Assembly (NCBI GenBank): GCA_023213315.1
Contig: JAKCPI010031546.1
Location: 62,001 to 126,000, forward strand
Direction: 5' to 3'
DNA: 64,000 nucleotides
DNA from: Euborellia annulipes
Lineage: Eukaryota > Arthropoda > Insecta > Dermaptera > Anisolabididae
Under the pieces are notes generated by a model, which saw only the letters and a list, made by a program, of their open reading frames with translations, searched no databases and was not told the DNA's origin. Positions 45,483-56,771 of the stretch are shown here, piece by piece (within the stretch, counting starts at the first letter, position 1; every line of letters begins with the position of its first letter). The position numbers and the translations under genes are program-made.

Positions 45483-45975
45483 TTACTTTCTCTTACCTAT
45501 ATTAGAATATATAGAGAGAGAAAGTATTGGATTAATGTCAGAAATTTGATGACGAGATTTTGATGGATATACAGGTTTTGAGATCCCCTGAATCCAAAAA
45601 ATTGGTTTTCGCGACATAGTTTGTCTGTGTGTGTGTCTGTGTTCAATTTAAACCATGAAATAATTAACCAGAGAGGTTGAAATTTTATAATTAAGTTAGA
45701 CACCCCCCTGAGGCGTGAAAATAAGCTTTTATTCAAAATCGGCCAAAGAGAACTACAACTTTTTTTTTCAATTTTCTCAAAATTTCTTCAAATCAATTTA
45801 TTTTTTAGATCCTCTTTAAAATGTATATTCTCATTTTGCCCTTGAAATCTTTTGAAGCACACTTTACTCTTGTACTTCATAGGAAAGATAGGAGAAATCG
45901 TTGCCATTTTAACAAAATATAATGCTGAAGGTAAGAGAAAGTTGTGTGCTGTGCGACCAGTCACAGCAGATTTTT
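45483..45975 (+). mobile_element. Fam-1 element, internally deleted
   Basis: TACTTTCTCTTACC/AGAGAGAAAGTA hairpin at the left, shortened middle (missing part of the CTAGTACTTTACTGATGTAC tract and the left arm of the right hairpin), ending GTGCGACCAGTCACAGCAGA. Confidence 0.65.
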
Positions 45976-46302
45976 TTTAATAAATCTCTTTTTTGAATTA
46001 CTTTGTAGGGTAATGAGGGATAGGATAAAATAACCTATTTTTGGTGACAAAATGTATAGGGTTTTGCAAAAAAATTATTATATAATAGCTAGAGACATCT
46101 ATTGAAAAAAAGTTTCCTATACAAAAATATTTAAATAAGAGAGTGAGAGAGAGAGAGAGAAGCAACAAGCAGCTGCATGCCTCTGCACCAAATGCTTCCG
46201 GAGACCTTGAAATTTAGAGATAGTTAAGACAAGTTATAGAAATAGAAAAGATCATAGAAAAAATTCAATGCTTTTGAGAGGAAAAATAGTTTAAATTGAA
46301 AA

Positions 46303-46945
46303 AATCTGGTGTAACCGGCCAGCAGATTTTTTGTGTCGAGATATATTTAGCTTCCGCCGATATATTAGAATTCACGATGTAAAATTTATAAACATGGGAA
46401 AATATTTATATTTTTGGAGATGGTAATCTCCAAACTTTCGTATGAAGTACAAGAGTAAAGTGTGCTTCAAAATATTTCAAGGACAAAATAAGAATATACA
46501 TTTTAAAGAGTATCTAAAAAATAATTGATTTTTGAATTTTAATCAAAATCGATAGAGCGAATTTTGAGAAAATCGAAAAAAAAAGTGAAAAAGTTCATCA
46601 GTAAAGTGCTAGTACATTTTGGCCGATTTTGTTCATTTTCTAGAGCATTAATTTTATCGAAATAATGTAGATAAATATTGCTTTATTATTCTTTTAATTG
46701 TGAACATTTTTTAGTACTTTTTGGCCGAATTTGTTCAAAAGCTTCATGTTATGTCCCATGGGGGTACTTAACTTAAATATAAAATTTCAACCTAGTTCTT
46801 TTAGTTCTTGAGAAATTTTATTCACAGACACACAACCAGAGAAACGTACACACAGACAGACCCTGTTGCGAAAACCCCTTTTTTTAATTCAGGGGACTTA
46901 AAAACATCGAATTTTTGAAGTGAATTCAATATTCTTTTTGAGATT
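46303..46945 (-). mobile_element. Fam-1 element, near complete
   Basis: TCTGGTGTAACCGGCC...TTTTTTGTGTCGAGATATAT to GAATTTTTGAAGTGAATTC. The segment 46,633-46,760 (CTAGAGCATTAATTTTATCG) repeats the sequence at 41,670-41,800, so these two copies share a derived subfamily segment. Confidence 0.65.
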
Positions 46946-48089
46946 TATTTGTAGACCTATCCTGAGTATCCTGAGAAGTATTAATTAGCATAATTATCTT
47001 GAACAATGTAATTTGTATTAATGGACGATTACTGTCTCTTGTCACTTACTGACTCGAGTCACTTACTCCTAACCAGAGCCATAACTAGCTCCCCCCCCCC
47101 CCGGTGGCAAAATACGAAAGGTGGTTCACAAAACAAAATGAAATTAGTAATTGAGAAACATTTGAAAAGTGAACAAATCGCAATCAAAGGTATCCAAGAA
47201 ATTAACAAATTATATTTAATTTTATGATGCATGATTTATAAATATATTCGTAGTTTAAATTTCCACCTCCTCTAAGAAACAAGAATATTCATGGTAGTGG
47301 TGTATTTTGATCAGGCCCTCTACTAGGGCGGCAAAATTTTAGGAGCGCCAAAATTTTATTTAAAGAACGATTAAAATTTTAAAATTTAAACTTGGGTATT
47401 TTATAATATTTGTAAGGAGGGGGTGGCAAAATAAGCTTTGTCCTTCCTAAAATCTCCTAGTTCCAGCCCTCACCCTAACTATTGTAATTCAGAGTTTTTA
47501 GATATGGGCTTACTACCTTATATCAGAAAAAAAAACTAATAAAAAGAATATTTCATTCTTCTATTATATTTACATGTGTTGATAATATAATTTGACAAGT
47601 TTTTAATTTTTCGAAGTCTCTAACGGCCCAAAAACTATTGTTGCAAAATAATAGCTCAGATTTTTATAAATAAACTTTAACAAATTGTTTGCGTTTTGAT
47701 GGATTATTAGGAACTAATCTAGAGAAGTATAACGTCTCTTTTTTTTGTCTGAATTCTTTCATATTTTCATTTTTTCTTGAGGGAAAAAAAAACCAAAAAA
47801 TTGGTATATTCTCTCCGATATTTGATTGGAGGGTTTGAAAACTCAACATCTGCAAGTTGGAAGGGCAAATTAAAAAGAACGGAAAATCGCAGGTAGAAAA
47901 GACCCAAAGCCAAAACGGCCATATATCATCGACCTTTTTGAAAAGCCAAAAATGGAAGAATGGAAAGACGGACACACGCAACAACAGCTGCCTAACTTAT
48001 CCAAAATCTAAAAAGAAAAAAAAACGTTCTGAAATTATTTTGAAAAATGATTTTTTAATATTATTCATAAATATGGGGAATGACTTCCC
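46946..48089. other. Non-coding DNA, short GC-ended repeat, no gene
   Basis: A C-run at 47,091-47,102 beside AACCAGAGCCATAACTAGCT and, at about 47,440-47,470, CTCCTAGTTCCAGCCCTC may be the two ends of a short MITE. Open frames at 47,664-47,984 and 47,857-48,153 overlap on opposite strands and are A/T-driven. Confidence 0.35.
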
Positions 48090-48139
48090 CGAGACTTTCT
48101 CGTATATTCTTTTGGAATTACATCTGGGTGTGTGTGTGG

Positions 48140-48837
48140 ACACGATTGCTTAAAAACCAAAGCAGCTAGATCTATGAAATTTGGTATATGCTCCTTACAC
48201 TAAAATTGTAGATTTCTATTAACTTTTGGAGTAAATACGACACTTGGAAGTAGTACTTTACTTAAAAAGTTTTTCCAAAATTTTGAAATTTTCAATTTTT
48301 TTTGTTATATTATGATAAAATACTCTATTTTAAAAAGTTTTTATTCTTTGACATTTTTTCGAAAACTGAATGGTTTTTGAAATAATCACAGAAGAAATAG
48401 AAAATATTCGTTAATTTTGATAAAAAATCAAAACAAAATCATACAGGTGTCATTAAAAAAAGGATAAATATAAACAAATTCATTTGTTTCACAAATTCAT
48501 TTGTTTATATATACCCTTTTTTTAATGACACCTGTATGATTTTGTTTTGATTTTTTATCAAAATTAACGAATATTTTCTATTTCTTCTGTGATTATTTCA
48601 AAAACTATTCAGTTTTCGTAAAAATGTCAAAGAATAAAAGCTTTTTAAAATAGAGTATTTTATCATAATATAACAAAAAAATTGAAAATTTCGAAATTTT
48701 TGAAAAAACTTTTTAAGTAAAGTACTACTTCCAAGTGACGTATTTACTCCAAAAGTTGATAGAAATCTACAATTTTAGTGTAAGGAGCATATACCAAATT
48801 TCATAGATCTAGCTGCTTTGGTTTTTAAGCAATCGTG

Positions 48838-48838
<1 letters not shown>
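48140..48838. repeat. Near-perfect 699-bp palindrome
   Basis: Left arm CACGATTGCTTAAAAACCAA... and right arm ...TTGGTTTTTAAGCAATCGTG are reverse complements to the centre at about 48,489 (AAATTCATTTGTTTCACAAA), with only a few mismatches noticed (for example AACTTTTGG/CCAAAAGTT). There is no coding potential. A transcript would form a dsRNA hairpin of about 340 bp. Confidence 0.85.

Positions 48839-48880
<42 letters not shown>
48839..48880. repeat. (AC)n microsatellite
   Basis: About 20 uninterrupted AC units directly at the palindrome end, the same place where Fam-1 copies carry their shorter CACACAGACAG tract. Confidence 0.9.
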
Positions 48881-48883
<3 letters not shown>

Positions 48884-49000
48884 TAATGCCCAAAATGATA
48901 TTTTTGGACTCAGGGAGGTCTAAAACGTGGAGAAACATCAAAATCTCGAAGTCGAATTTTTTTACGATTACATAACTTTCTCTATACGAGAAAGTAAAAA

Positions 49001-51160
49001 GACTCAAAAGACTAATAATTAAGTAAATTAGCAACAAAAAAGAAATGTATTAAACAAATAATTCTCATTGTTACAAAATATGAAAAACAATTATTTATCT
49101 AAAATAATTTTTTACTTAAGACATTAAAGAATACAGATAATACAGAGTTAAAAAACAATTGTAAAAAAATAAGGATTAGAAATCCTAAACTTTGTAACTT
49201 TGAGTTATTGAAATAGATATAAAATGAGAGAGGCCCCTTCAACACAAAAAAATAATAAAAATTAAATGAAAGACCATGAAAAGACTGATTTTTCAGGATA
49301 TGTCATATATTTTGGTATAAAATGATTTTTATATTTGAATCAATCCCAAAAGTTCTCTCTACTTTCAATAATCATAATGTTTTTTTTCTTTTTTGGAAAT
49401 TATGCCTCTAGGGTGTTTTTTTCTAAGAAGAGAGAAAGAATTAAAATAGAGGTAAAAATATGGGTAGTAATTGACTCAATAGTATTTTATTATAAGTGTC
49501 TAGTATAGGTGAGTGAATGTGTTCTAGAATAATCCCCGGTTGCTATGAAGCTATTAGAAATAAAAATACTCGCGCGCCATCTATCTTTGGTATTGGAAAA
49601 CATTTTAAGATGTACTGATTTAAAGTATTTTCTACAATATTTTGATACATTTAATATGATACACATATATCAATTATTTACAGCTCATTAAAAAAAAAAA
49701 AAAAAAAAATTAGCCCCCCAGCAAATCCCAAAACTATTTTATTCATAGGAGAGTGTACCTGGGTTTAATATGGATTATACCAATAATATTATTAAGTAAA
49801 TTGGTTTATATTGTAAATACGAGTATTTCCAGATATTATTTTTGACAACAATAATAATAAAAGAAGGATAATATTTTAGGATAATATATTAGGAAGTTAA
49901 ATACCGGTATATAAAACTGCTTTCGGAATAAACGGCATATTTTTATTATAATAAGAATTAGAGAAAATTAAAATACCCTTTCAATTTCCAAATAAAACAC
50001 AAGAAAAAAAATACAAAACAATTTTTAGAAAGATTTGTTAAAGAAATAAATGAAAATTTCTTTCTGAAAAAATATTTCGCTAACATGATCAGAAGGGTAA
50101 TGAGAAAAAAAAAAACAAGCCCTAATTTGTTTACAGGAAGAAACAAGCAAAATTTTGATCCCGCAATATTATAATCAGCAGGGCCGTAACGAGGGCGTGG
50201 CAAAACAGGCGCCCGCCACGGGCGCAACTGGGCTGGGGGCGCAAAACAATGGGGACCGACCTAGTTGTGGTTTTTATTTATCAACATATTAATCAGTAAG
50301 GCGCTACAGGGGAGAAGGGAAATGGCCAATTTTTAAAATTTTATATTTAAAATGATTTAATATAGAGGCTCTAAAATTGGCTGCCAACTCCTCTGTCCTG
50401 TATCAACTGATATCTACAGCCACCTTATCTTATATCAACATTCAAAATAAAATTTAATTCCCAAAAAAAAATATTTTTCTCAAATCTCGGAGGAGGTAAT
50501 TAATCTCCTATACCCCCCCCCCCTTCTATCAGCCCTTGATAAAGACCTATTTAGTTTCAGATTTTCAATTCCTTGAAACTTAATTTTACTTTAGAAAATA
50601 TAAAGTTTTTGAGATGATTACTGTGCTACGAATTTCGTTTTTCAGTATTATAATAGTAGTAATCATCTGTCGAGTAATTGATCTTGAAATTTGTACTTAA
50701 TTTAGAAAATATAATATTTTTTAATGTATTTTGACTATAAGACTATATATAACAAATTTAATTAATTAATTGTTAATATTTATATAATGATTATTAATTA
50801 ATAATATTCTTCATAATTTTTAATTTTAATTTTTAATAAATAAAATTGTATTAAAAATATGGTCTTCGTAACAGGAGAATAGAATAGTAAAGGAGTGTGT
50901 TGACGCAAAAAAAATAGCCTCCTCTCTGTTTTTAATCTCCGGGTATATTCTTTGGTAATTTATCATGTAAATTAAGAGGATATTTATCTCAGGCTGATAA
51001 GTGCTGCGACCCTGTGGAGTCTTTTAGAATTATAAGTATAATTTTTAAAATTTCCACAAGAGTGCAGCACAAATCAAATATTCTTCCTATACACAATATA
51101 TAATTTATATGAAAAAATTACCAATGAATATGCCCGGAGATCAAAAATAGAGAGGAGGTT
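49001..51160. other. AT-rich DNA, no gene recognised
   Basis: A/T tracts, an A-run at 49,690-49,710, and at 50,178-50,260 a GC-rich fragment (CAGGGCCGTAACGAGGGCG) that resembles one end of a GCCGTAAC-type hAT MITE, with a possible other end CCCCCCCCCTTCTATCAGCCCT at about 50,512-50,535. Confidence 0.4.
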
Positions 51161-51169
51161 TTTTTTTCA

Positions 51170-51295
51170 GGATATATTCATTACAACGGTTATCGTCAAA
51201 GTCTTATATGGCCTGAGTTGTCGAAAAGACTGTGAATGTGTGTGTGAGTGTTGAGTGTAAATGAGAAAAAAGTATGTTTTTTTTTTTTTAATATC
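51170..51295 (+). repeat. SINE-B body and tail
   Basis: ACAACGGTTATCGTCAAAGT, ATGGCCTGAGTTGTCGAAAA, GACTGTGAATGTGTGTGTGA, AATGAGAAAAAAGTATG and a T/A-rich end. Confidence 0.6.
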
Positions 51296-51539
51296 TCTTT
51301 TTATTGTTAAAACTTGACCTATAATACCTTGGTTAAAAATAAATGCAATAAATCTTCGAATCCAAGAAATTAATTTTAATTGCACCAATCCATTGAAAAA
51401 ACAAAAAAAAAAGATATTCATATTTATTTATTAATTTTATCTTGGGCCTTAGAGACTAACAATTCACAATTTTATTCCAATTATGATATATGTGGGATCC
51501 AGGATCATTTACTTATATCATTTTGTATACAAATGATTG

Positions 51540-51925
51540 AAATAAATATTTATCGAACTGCCTGAAATCCGAAACCGCGCCTCATGGCTTTAAGATTATC
51601 ACTAATGACATACGTATGTCAACTTCTTTAACCTCTCGGCCACGGGATGAGTTCATTTTGGTCATAAATATGAAATAAATTAATAAAAGTTAAAGAGAAG
51701 TTGCTGTTGATATTATGGAATGGACAGTAGCGTATCCAGGTGGGGGATCCTTTATGATCAAAAATGTCCACACACAGAACCCAATTTGAGGGACACACTT
51801 TTTTGGACTCAAAGGACCTCAAAATATGTACAACATTCCATCAAAATCTCGACATCGAATTTTTGACATGATCGCAATACTTTCTCTCTATATATTTCAA
51901 ATATAGGGTAAGAGAAAGTAAAAAT
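51540..51925 (-). repeat. SINE-like relic followed by Fam-1 half
   Basis: 51,540-51,655: minus-orientation SINE-like head (CTGCCTGAAATCCGAAACCG, TCTCGGCCACGG). 51,745-51,925: Fam-1 end with TCAAAAATGTCCACACACAG, TTGGACTCAAAGGACCTCAA and the ACTTTCTC hairpin. Between them is GTAGCGTATCCAGGTGGGGG, a GC-ended MITE end. Confidence 0.5.
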
Positions 51926-51974
51926 TTAATTTGTATTTATATTCTGGCAAACAAGTACAGAATGCACCAATTAA

Positions 51975-52182
51975 GAAAAATTATGTGCTGTGCGACCAGT
52001 CAGACCAGATTACCCCTCCCCGAGAAACACCTCTGGATAAATTTTACATCTTGAATTCTAATATATCGACGGAAACTAAATATATGTCGACACGAAAAAT
52101 CTGGAGTGAGCACAGAACACAACTTTCGTTTACCGAAGGTAAGAGAAAGTTGTGTGCTGTGCGACAGTCACACCAGATTTTT
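51975..52182 (+). mobile_element. Fam-1 fragment (double hairpin end)
   Basis: GTGCTGTGCGACCAGTCAGA, then TTTACATCTTGAATTCTAAT, AAATATATGTCGACACG, and the terminal hairpin TCTGGAGTGAG...GACAGTCACACCAGA. Confidence 0.6.
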
Positions 52183-53699
52183 TTTGTTAAGGATGGTTAG
52201 GGGTAAGTGGTAAAATATCTGAAATAAAAGATGTGAGAGTGGTCCAACAAAGTCAATTTTAATCTCATTTAAAATTATATAAATTAATCAATAAGAAATA
52301 AATGTATTTAAATTTTTAGCAATTTTTAAACTAATTAGAAACTACTAATTGGTCCACCAAAGTGGGCTGTGCAGCTAGTTAAGATTATAGAAAAGGGCGC
52401 GCGCGCGTTTATGTGTGTGTATGGTGTTATTAAGAAAGAATGGAGGTGAAAGAGAAAGGCAAAGAGAATAAATTTGGCTGATCTATTTTAAGAAACATTC
52501 TTGGAATTGCTGAAGCTATAATATAATATAAATGTTATGTACAATTATATAATTCTTTTTTATTATTTGAATCTCCTTTTTATTCTTAAACAATATAGTT
52601 TTTAAGCAAAATTATCAATTTGAAATAAATAATTTAATAAAAAAAGGAATTGAATCGACATTGATGACTCTTTTCATTAGATGTTCGGAGATAAATTAAA
52701 TGAATATCTTTTATTTTTAGTTTTTATTAAACCTATTATTTATTAACATCAAATTATTTAATACTTGTCTAATAAAATTAAGGAACTCACCGTTTAGAGC
52801 AAAAAAGACCAATTAACGACACTTAAAAAAATAAACTTTACACTTGAACACTTGTAAAAGCCAGACTGGTTAGTAACCGAACTAGGATCCAAAGAATATA
52901 CAAAAATCATGGGTGCGTTCGATTAGTTCATTAATGGGTCTAAAACAATATTTATATTTTTTTTAATTTAAAAAAATAAATAAATAATTAAATATACTTA
53001 ATATAAAATTCTTTATAAAATTTCCAAAAAAATACCCCTAAAATTTCACTTATAGGATAATTAATATAAAATAAAATATTTTTAAAATCTTATATAGGCT
53101 ATATTTTTAATTTATTTTTGAAAGATTTTGAAGATTTATGTTATACTAGTTTAATGTTTTAATATTTTTAAATTTAATTCCTAAATGCTCTCCCTCCTCT
53201 TCCCCTATAACTCAGTGCCTGAAAATTAAATTATAAACTTATAATCCTTCGGCGCCAAAATTGATTGAATGATTGATCTGTTTGATTTTTATGAAGTTAA
53301 ATAATAATAATATTTTTTTACAATTTTTTTAAATGTGTGCCATTCTTAATGTATAGTATTTAATGTAAACTTATCTTGGCTCAAATAAATTCCTCAAAAA
53401 TAAAAAAATTTAGTTAATTTTTTAAATCTTGTCCTCGGAATGTATTGAGTATACTTAAAATCTTTTTGGATTTGCTCATGAAGGAGTGTTTGGTTAATAT
53501 TAGATACATAGAAATTAAAATCTACCATTGTAACCATTGTATAAGAAATAAAGAAAATATATAAGAAAGAATAAAGAATAGAAAAACATGAGTAGACACT
53601 GTTCATCTGTTTAAGATGAAATTTATATAATATATATAATAGCCTAATTATAAATTATTCACATTCATTCAACTTCAAGAACCATTCTGCTTAGGATAA
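52183..53699. other. AT-rich DNA; possible non-coding first exon
   Basis: A consensus minus-strand donor ACG|GTGAGTTCC (GT at 52,790-52,789) follows a mixed-composition stretch (about 52,791-52,950) with no open frame; it could be a 5'UTR exon of the minus-strand gene to its left. A GCGCGCGCG run is at 52,398-52,407. Otherwise nothing recognised. Confidence 0.25.
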
Positions 53700-53785
53700 C
53701 ACTCACACTTTTCTCTCATTCACACAGTCTTTTCGGCAACTCAGGTCATATAAGACTTAAACGATTAATTAATATATATATACAT
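53700..53785 (-). repeat. SINE-B fragment
   Basis: CACTCACACTTTTCTCTCAT, CACACAGTCTTTTCGGCAAC, TCAGGTCATATAAGACTTAA; head missing. Confidence 0.55.
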
Positions 53786-53833
53786 ATGCGAAGATAAGTT
53801 TTCTCGGGTTAAGCCGCTTGGGATGTTGAGATT

Positions 53834-53877
53834 TACTCGACGTTTCGTCTCTCCTTTTGGAGCAATTTTCAAGAGTA
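53834..53877 (-). ncRNA. Hammerhead-like motif, P4 left arm
   Basis: Minus strand: TACTC, TTGAAAA, extra T, stem II GCTCC-AAAA-GGAG region, GAAAC, GTC, GAGTA. The outer helix TACTC/GAGTA is perfect. The core has T in place of C3 and A in place of G8. Confidence 0.4.
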
Positions 53878-54401
53878 TGGTATTTTGGGGGAAATTGTTG
53901 TGGTGGTTTGTTTACGGGGTCGCAGTCTTGCTGGTCCCCAGGTCAATTTGGAGGATGCCTCAGAGGCTTGGTTTGTAAACTAGCCAGAGACCAGTCAACA
54001 TCTCGAATGCCTCAGCAGTAAGAATATCCAAAAGACAAACCACTTCGACTATCAACCGACACCACTCAACCCAACACATCTCAAAGGCAAACACAAGCCT
54101 GGGAAACATCCAGCAATACATCGACTTGGGGAGTAGGCAGATTGAGGCCCCGAAGCCAACCTAAACTAAACACAGACACGATCACACACACACACACACC
54201 CAATCTAAATCTCAGGAACAAATCCAAGCCGCTAACACTTCCACTAACCAAACCAATAACACCTCGACTTGAGGAGTAGGCAGATTGAGGCCCCGTAGTC
54301 AACCTAAACCTAACACAAACAACATCCACCAAATTGACCTGGAGACCAGCAAGACTGCGACCTCGTAAACAAACTACCTCAACAATTCCCCCCTAATCCC
54401 A

Positions 54402-54445
54402 TACTCTTGAAAATGGCTCCAAAAGGAGAGCCGAAACGTCGAGTA
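54402..54445 (+). ncRNA. Hammerhead-like motif, P4 right arm
   Basis: TACTC (54,402-54,406), TTGAAAA, extra T, strong stem II GGCTCC/GGAGAGCC with AAAA loop, GAAAC (54,433-54,437), GTC, GAGTA (54,441-54,445). It has the best stem II of the TTGAAAA subtype. Confidence 0.45.
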
Positions 54446-54500
54446 AATCTCAACATCACACGCGACTTAACCCGAGAAAACTTATTCTCGCGGAAACCTT

Positions 54501-54827
54501 CCAGAACATATATACATATCAAGCCTTTAATATTCTAGCTAGCATGCTAACCCCTACACCAAGCGCGCGGGCTGCTTAGGAGGATAGGTGATTTGCTTTT
54601 ATATATCGACTGGAATATTTAGCCAAAAATACTCAAAAACATGACTAGAATTTTTCTTTTAATTAAGAATATTAAAGGCTTGATATTTATGAAAGAAGAG
54701 TTAGTAACTATTACGCGTAATATAATAAAACAAAAAGAGGAATAAATAGGAAAAGCGATACAGAAGGACTGAATATTAATGAGAATGTGATAGAATGTTT
54801 TATCGATTTTATGTCTAGGAATAGGGC
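54501..54827. other. Short stretch with a SINE-head relic
   Basis: ATTCTAGCTAGCATGCTAAC and CCCTACACCAAGCGCG at 54,530-54,570 resemble the tRNA-like head of SINE-A/B on the minus strand. The rest is A/T-rich. Confidence 0.4.
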
Positions 54828-54868
54828 CGCCAGGAAGTAAGGTTCTCCGAAACGAAACTCAAGAGTAG

Positions 54869-54910
54869 TGGAGATAGTTTCGGCTTTGATTAAAAGCCAC
54901 CCTCAGTCCA
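54869..54910 (-). ncRNA. Hammerhead-like motif, P1 copy 2 left arm
   Basis: Minus strand: TGGA, CTGAGGG (A9 changed to G), extra T, GGC...GCC stem II, GAAAC, TATC, TCCA. The outer TGGA/TCCA helix is perfect. Confidence 0.35.
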
Positions 54911-54976
54911 TTTTCGAGAGTGTGTACTACGAAAATGAAGAATGCACTGGCATTTGAGTACACATACTCATGAAAA

Positions 54977-55023
54977 TGGGCTGAGGATGGCGTTATTTAA
55001 TTAAAGCCGAAACTGTTTCCACT
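54977..55023 (+). ncRNA. Hammerhead-like motif, P1 copy 2 right arm
   Basis: TGGG, CTGAGGA (54,981-54,987), extra T, GGC...GCC, GAAAC, TGTT, TCCA. The outer helix pairs with one G-T wobble. The core is intact apart from the inserted base. Confidence 0.4.
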
Positions 55024-55080
55024 ACTCTTAAGTTTCATTTTGTAGAGGCTTATTTCCTGGCTGCCTGCTCCATCACTTGT

Positions 55081-55849
55081 TGTTATCTGTATTCATTAAT
55101 TTTTAGTCCTCCTGTAATGCGGTCTCATTTATATGAGAATATAATCGACACCAAATTTCCTTGGAGTATGGACGATTGTGAATAAAACTGAAAAATAATA
55201 ATTTAGTGAGAATTGCAATATAATAATACAAATATTTAAAAAATTTTTTTAACAGTTTTTAATTATTTGAAATATAATGTAGACATTGTTAAAATAGAAA
55301 AGGGTTGGAAATATTTAATTAAGATATAAAAGTCCTACATATTTTAATTTTAAATATCATTTAAGATAAAAATATTTACAGTGTGAGACATAAGAGACAT
55401 TTTCAGGGTTTTATAATTTCATGGTTACTTGTTTGCACCAAAGGAAATCGCTTATGATGAATCTCTACCTATTTTACAAATAATATTTTCTTAAAAGGTA
55501 TCAAGGTCTAAGGTTGGTAAATATAATCTCAAAGACCAGTGATTTTCAATCTTTTTAGTGGGCTGATAAGGCACAAAATATCTTAACAAGATCGGATTTG
55601 TGTAATAATGTAATAACAATATGACCTGACACCTCAAGCTTAAAATTTCATGCAAAAAAAACGCTACTTAACTCTCTAACTAAACTGGAACGTACTAAAA
55701 TTAAACTAACGGTAGAAAGTCAAGCCGAAAGATACAAAGCTAGGGGTTTTCTCTGTTTTTTTTTTTTAAGATATTTTTCAGCATTAGAGGCAATAATAAT
55801 TCAATTGAAATAAACTTTTGTCTGTTTTATTTATTTTTTTTAATTCATT
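55081..55849. other. AT-rich DNA with a hAT-like end
   Basis: CCAGTGATTTTCAATCTTTT at 55,547-55,566 resembles the CAGTG-type end of a hAT element; no second end was identified. No gene seen. Confidence 0.35.
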
Positions 55850-56022
55850 CAAGGTCTTTTTCGGCATCGAAGGCCATTTAGACCCCGTCTCTATTATTTC
55901 AATGGAATTGGTATCCAATTCAATTGAAATAATTTTGTCGCCTGGGATGGGTTGCGAACCCGCGACCCTTGGTACAAATGACCAGCACGTTAATCACTAT
56001 ACCAAGGCCCGAGAGCTCTGAT
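55850..56022 (-). repeat. SINE-A, full-length reference copy
   Basis: Minus orientation, complete from the A-rich tail (AAGGTCTTTTTCGGCATCG) through GCCATTTAGACCCCGTCTCT, a short internal inverted repeat (TATTTCAATGGAATTGGTAT), to the B box (GGGTTGCGAACCCGCG) and A-box region (ATCACTATACCAAGGCCCGA). It defines the family length, about 175 bp. Confidence 0.75.
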
Positions 56023-56107
56023 TGTTGTTTTTATTATCAATTTGTATTGTAGTTGTTTGGATCTAGTCATCGGTGCCTTTGAAATAAATCATATCAAATT
56101 AAAAGGG

Positions 56108-56250
56108 GGCCCTCGGGCCTGGATATAGTGGCTAGCGTGCTGACCTTCTATACCATGCTACAAAAATTTATTCAATTGGATTGGCTACCAATAGAGGTGG
56201 GGTCTAAATGACCTTCGATGCCGAAAAAGACCTTAAATCAAATTTAAAAA
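56108..56250 (+). repeat. SINE-A, copy with a damaged B box
   Basis: CCCTCGGGCCTGGATATAGT head; the B-box region is lost between ATACCATGCTAC and AAAAATTTATTCAATTGG. Body GGTCTAAATGACCTTCGATG and tail AAAGACCTTAAA. Confidence 0.65.
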
Positions 56251-56771
56251 AAAAAATTCAAAGAGCACATCGTATTTGCTGTTTTGATTCTCGATATAGG
56301 AGGGGGAGGGATATTTATTTAAATTACAATGATTAAATTTAACAACATGAATAATAGATGATAACGTAAACGGATAATAAGATATCGGAAATAAAAAATG
56401 GAATTATTTAATACAGCTGTCCTCAGATGCGAAAAATAATTAAACCACTTAAAAGATTGAAAAACAAAGCGAAAAAGTATTAGACTATTTGGAAATAAAA
56501 CGACAAATAAGCCAGTGTTATTTAATAATAACAGTAGGGCTTTTAAACTCTATTTAGGAGTTTGATTTTGTCAGTTAAAAGGATTAAAAGAGAAAGGAGA
56601 GGGGAAGTTTTATCCTTAACCCAATAAATAAATAAATATAATAAAAAATAAACTCCGACAAGTATAAAAACAAATTAATAATGTCCAAAAAAAGGAACTT
56701 CTCAACATATCCTTAATAAATAAAATACTGAACCAACTAAGTTTCAGATCTTGTTTTAGAAAAACAAATTT
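56251..56771. other. 3' flank of the glycosyltransferase gene
   Basis: A/T-rich sequence that should contain the 3'UTR and polyadenylation site of the minus-strand gene. A TTTATT (AATAAA on the minus strand) occurs at about 56,312, far from the stop; nearer candidates are not clear. Confidence 0.35.

Larger units (their letters stand above)
48090..49000. mobile_element. Fold-back variant of Fam-1, ~0.9 kb
   Basis: Both outer ends carry the ACTTTCTC/GAGAAAGT end (GACTTTCTCGTATATTC on the left, CTATACGAGAAAGTAAAA on the right). The right side keeps TTTTGGACTCAGGGAGGTC and TCAAAATCTCGAAGTCGAAT. The centre is a 0.7-kb palindrome (48,140-48,838). It appears that one Fam-1-like half has been inverted and duplicated. 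Confidence 0.6.
53797..54500. repeat. Palindromic repeat P4, ~0.7 kb
   Basis: Outer arms TAAGTTTTCTCGGGTTAAGC / GACTTAACCCGAGAAAACTT and inner arms GTCGCAGTCTTGCTGGTC / GACCAGCAAGACTGCGACC are inverted. The interior (53,950-54,350) contains two copies of a unit with CTTGGGGAGTAGGCAGATTG and GGCCCCG. Frames here are by-products of the repeat. Each outer arm carries a hammerhead-like motif. Confidence 0.75.
54828..55080. repeat. Palindromic repeat P1, copy 2
   Basis: Same plan as 13,018-13,272: GCCGCCAGGAAGTAAGGTTC / GGCTTATTTCCTGGCTGCC outer arms, CTCAAGAGTAGTGG and CGGCTTTGATTAAAAGCC inside. The copies are diverged, so this is an older family. Confidence 0.75.

Noticed and set aside
47664..48153. 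Overlapping frames of about 100 codons on opposite strands
   Set aside because: No splice signals and A/T-driven composition; the plus frame runs into the Fam-1 fold-back.
48839..48880. CRISPR-like or tandem array
   Set aside because: A simple (AC)n microsatellite; no spaced repeats of CRISPR type anywhere in the window.
53950..54350. Apparent protein-coding frame in the centre of P4
   Set aside because: The sequence is an internal duplication inside a palindrome; the frame is not conserved between its two units.
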